DNA of 6,498 nucleotides from Giesbergeria sp. (GTDB lineage: Bacteria; Pseudomonadota; Gammaproteobacteria; Burkholderiales; Burkholderiaceae_C): positions 1 through 6,498 of the forward strand of contig JAUYGP010000275.1 in NCBI GenBank assembly GCA_030690515.1, written 5' to 3'. Positions within the stretch are counted from its first letter, which is position 1. Every line of letters begins with the position of its first letter. Below are positions 5,921 to 6,498 of the stretch, one piece after another. The notes under the pieces are model-generated. The model was not told the origin of the DNA and did no database searches. It was given only the letters and a program-made list of their open reading frames with translations. A program made the position numbers and the translations under genes.

Positions 5921-6000
5921 ACCCCCTGAGGCGCTTCGCGCCTTCCCCCTCAAGGGGGACGACGCCAGTGGCCTGGCAAAGCCAGTTCCACGGCGTCCGC
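5921..6000. repeat. Double-hairpin intergenic element (probable dispersed Comamonadaceae repeat)
   Basis: The spacer between the receptor and cobB contains two adjacent inverted repeats. In the first, CCCCCTGAG (5922-5930) pairs with CTCaAGGGGG (5949-5958, one bulged A); an alternative tight inner hairpin is AGGCGC-TTC-GCGCCT (5929-5943). In the second, three stacked stems, GACGCC/GGCGTC (5961-5966 with 5992-5997), GTGG/CCAC (5968-5971 with 5988-5991) and CTGGC/GCCAG (5973-5977 with 5981-5985), close on an AAA loop: 15 pairs over 37 nt. Neither hairpin is followed by a T-run on either strand, so a classical intrinsic terminator is not supported. From memory, very similar sequence is common between genes in Comamonadaceae genomes. 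A role in transcript 3'-end stability or attenuation before cobB is possible. The remaining 43 nt up to cobB show nothing recognisable. Confidence 0.6.
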
Positions 6001-6043
6001 TGGCATGGGAGCGCGTCGGTTTCGTGGGCCTTGGGCGATTGAG

Positions 6044-6498
6044 ATGGCTTCCTGTCCTGCACTTTTGATTGCCGCCCCGGCCTCGGGCCAGGGCAAGACC
6101 ACGGTGGTTGCTGCCCTGGCGCGCCTGCATGCGCGCCAGGGCAGGCGTGTGCGCGTGTTCAAGTGCGGGCCTGATTTTCTTGACCCGCACTGGCACCAGC
6201 TTGCCAGTGGCGCGCCCGTGCATTCGCTCGATTTGTGGATCAATGGCGCCGAGGACTGCGCTGCGCGCCTGCACGCTGCCGCCCTGGAGGCCGACCTGAT
6301 CCTCATCGAAGGCGTGATGGGCCTGTTCGATGGCGAGCCCAGCGCGGCCGATCTGGCGCGGCACTTTGGCGTGCCGGTGCTGGCCGTCGTTGATGCCTCG
6401 GCCATGGCCGGCACCTTTGGCGCGCTGGCGCATGGCCTGCGGCACTATCAGGCCGACCTGCCCTGGGCGGGCGTGCTGGCCAACCGCGTGGCGGGTGA
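6044..6498 (+). CDS. cobB: Cobyrinate a,c-diamide synthase, CobB/CbiA (3' end missing)
   Basis: The enzyme amidates the a and c side chains of the corrin ring, using glutamine and ATP, in cobalamin synthesis or corrinoid salvage. The window holds the first 151 residues and then runs off the end; the final GA is the start of a codon, not a stop. Visible features of the N-terminal ATP-binding domain are LLIAAPASGQGKTTV (7-21), a P-loop variant typical of the CobB/CobQ/BioD group, then FKCGPDFLDPHWHQ (39-52), a signature of this family, LILIEGVMGLFDG (85-97), and VLANRVAG at the end. The C-terminal glutamine amidotransferase domain would lie beyond the edge. The ATG at 6044 follows a stop in frame with other readings and has only a weak GAG upstream. 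It lies on the same strand as the receptor, 126 nt downstream, so co-transcription under the riboswitch is likely unless the hairpin spacer blocks it. Whether the substrate is cobyrinate (CbiA) or hydrogenobyrinate (CobB) cannot be decided here. Confidence 0.94.
   Translation, partial: MASCPALLIAAPASGQGKTTVVAALARLHARQGRRVRVFKCGPDFLDPHWHQLASGAPVHSLDLWINGAEDCAARLHAAALEADLILIEGVMGLFDGEPSAADLARHFGVPVLAVVDASAMAGTFGALAHGLRHYQADLPWAGVLANRVAG

Noticed and set aside
5922..5958. Hairpin after btuB as a classical rho-independent terminator
   Set aside because: The stem is strong, but no T-run follows on either strand, so I list it only as part of a hairpin repeat.
3947..6445. Very long open frame (832 codons) on the minus strand opposite btuB and cobB
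   Set aside because: High-GC shadow frame. Its product is low-complexity Ala/Arg/Gly-rich with no recognisable domain, and it lies opposite two clearly conserved genes.
1..6498. Search for mobile elements, tRNA genes, CRISPR arrays or phage genes
   Set aside because: I found no transposase-like product, terminal inverted repeats with a cargo gene, repeat-spacer pattern or tRNA cloverleaf by eye; the window reads as core chromosome.

Overview
The window is GC-rich, tightly packed DNA typical of a free-living betaproteobacterium. Gene content, protein style (ZapA, BtuB-like and CobB sequences) and a characteristic double-hairpin intergenic sequence at about 5921-6000 point to the family Comamonadaceae (Acidovorax/Comamonas/Delftia-like). 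That placement is inference from recall, not from a database search. No phage, transposon, CRISPR or obviously foreign segment is visible.

Layout. (1) 1-2017, plus strand: the 3' part of a PAS-PAS-GGDEF-EAL cyclic-di-GMP enzyme, cut by the left edge. (2) 2004-3645, minus strand, in transcription order: a small coiled-coil protein (3645-3424), the cell-division protein ZapA (3427-3077), the 6S RNA gene ssrS (about 3045-2871) and a TauE/SafE-family membrane protein (2822-2004). The tauE-like gene ends tail-to-tail with the cyclic-di-GMP gene and overlaps it by 14 bp. (3) 3646-3695: a short divergent promoter region. (4) 3696-3911, plus strand: a complete-looking cobalamin riboswitch. It leads a BtuB-like TonB-dependent outer-membrane receptor (4004-5917). 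(5) 5918-6043: a spacer with two consecutive strong hairpins. (6) 6044-6498: the start of cobB/cbiA (cobyrinate a,c-diamide synthase), cut by the right edge.

How it fits together. The right half is the start of a vitamin B12 locus: a B12-sensing leader, the outer-membrane importer, then a corrin-ring biosynthesis or salvage enzyme on the same strand. The middle is the conserved proteobacterial zapA-ssrS neighbourhood, here followed by a TauE/SafE gene. The two most informative non-coding elements, 6S RNA and the cobalamin riboswitch, are both absent from a pure ORF view. I saw nothing that amounts to an undescribed system. The points most worth a second look are the non-coding RNAs, a shared promoter core within the zapA/6S operon, and the hairpin repeat between the receptor and cobB.
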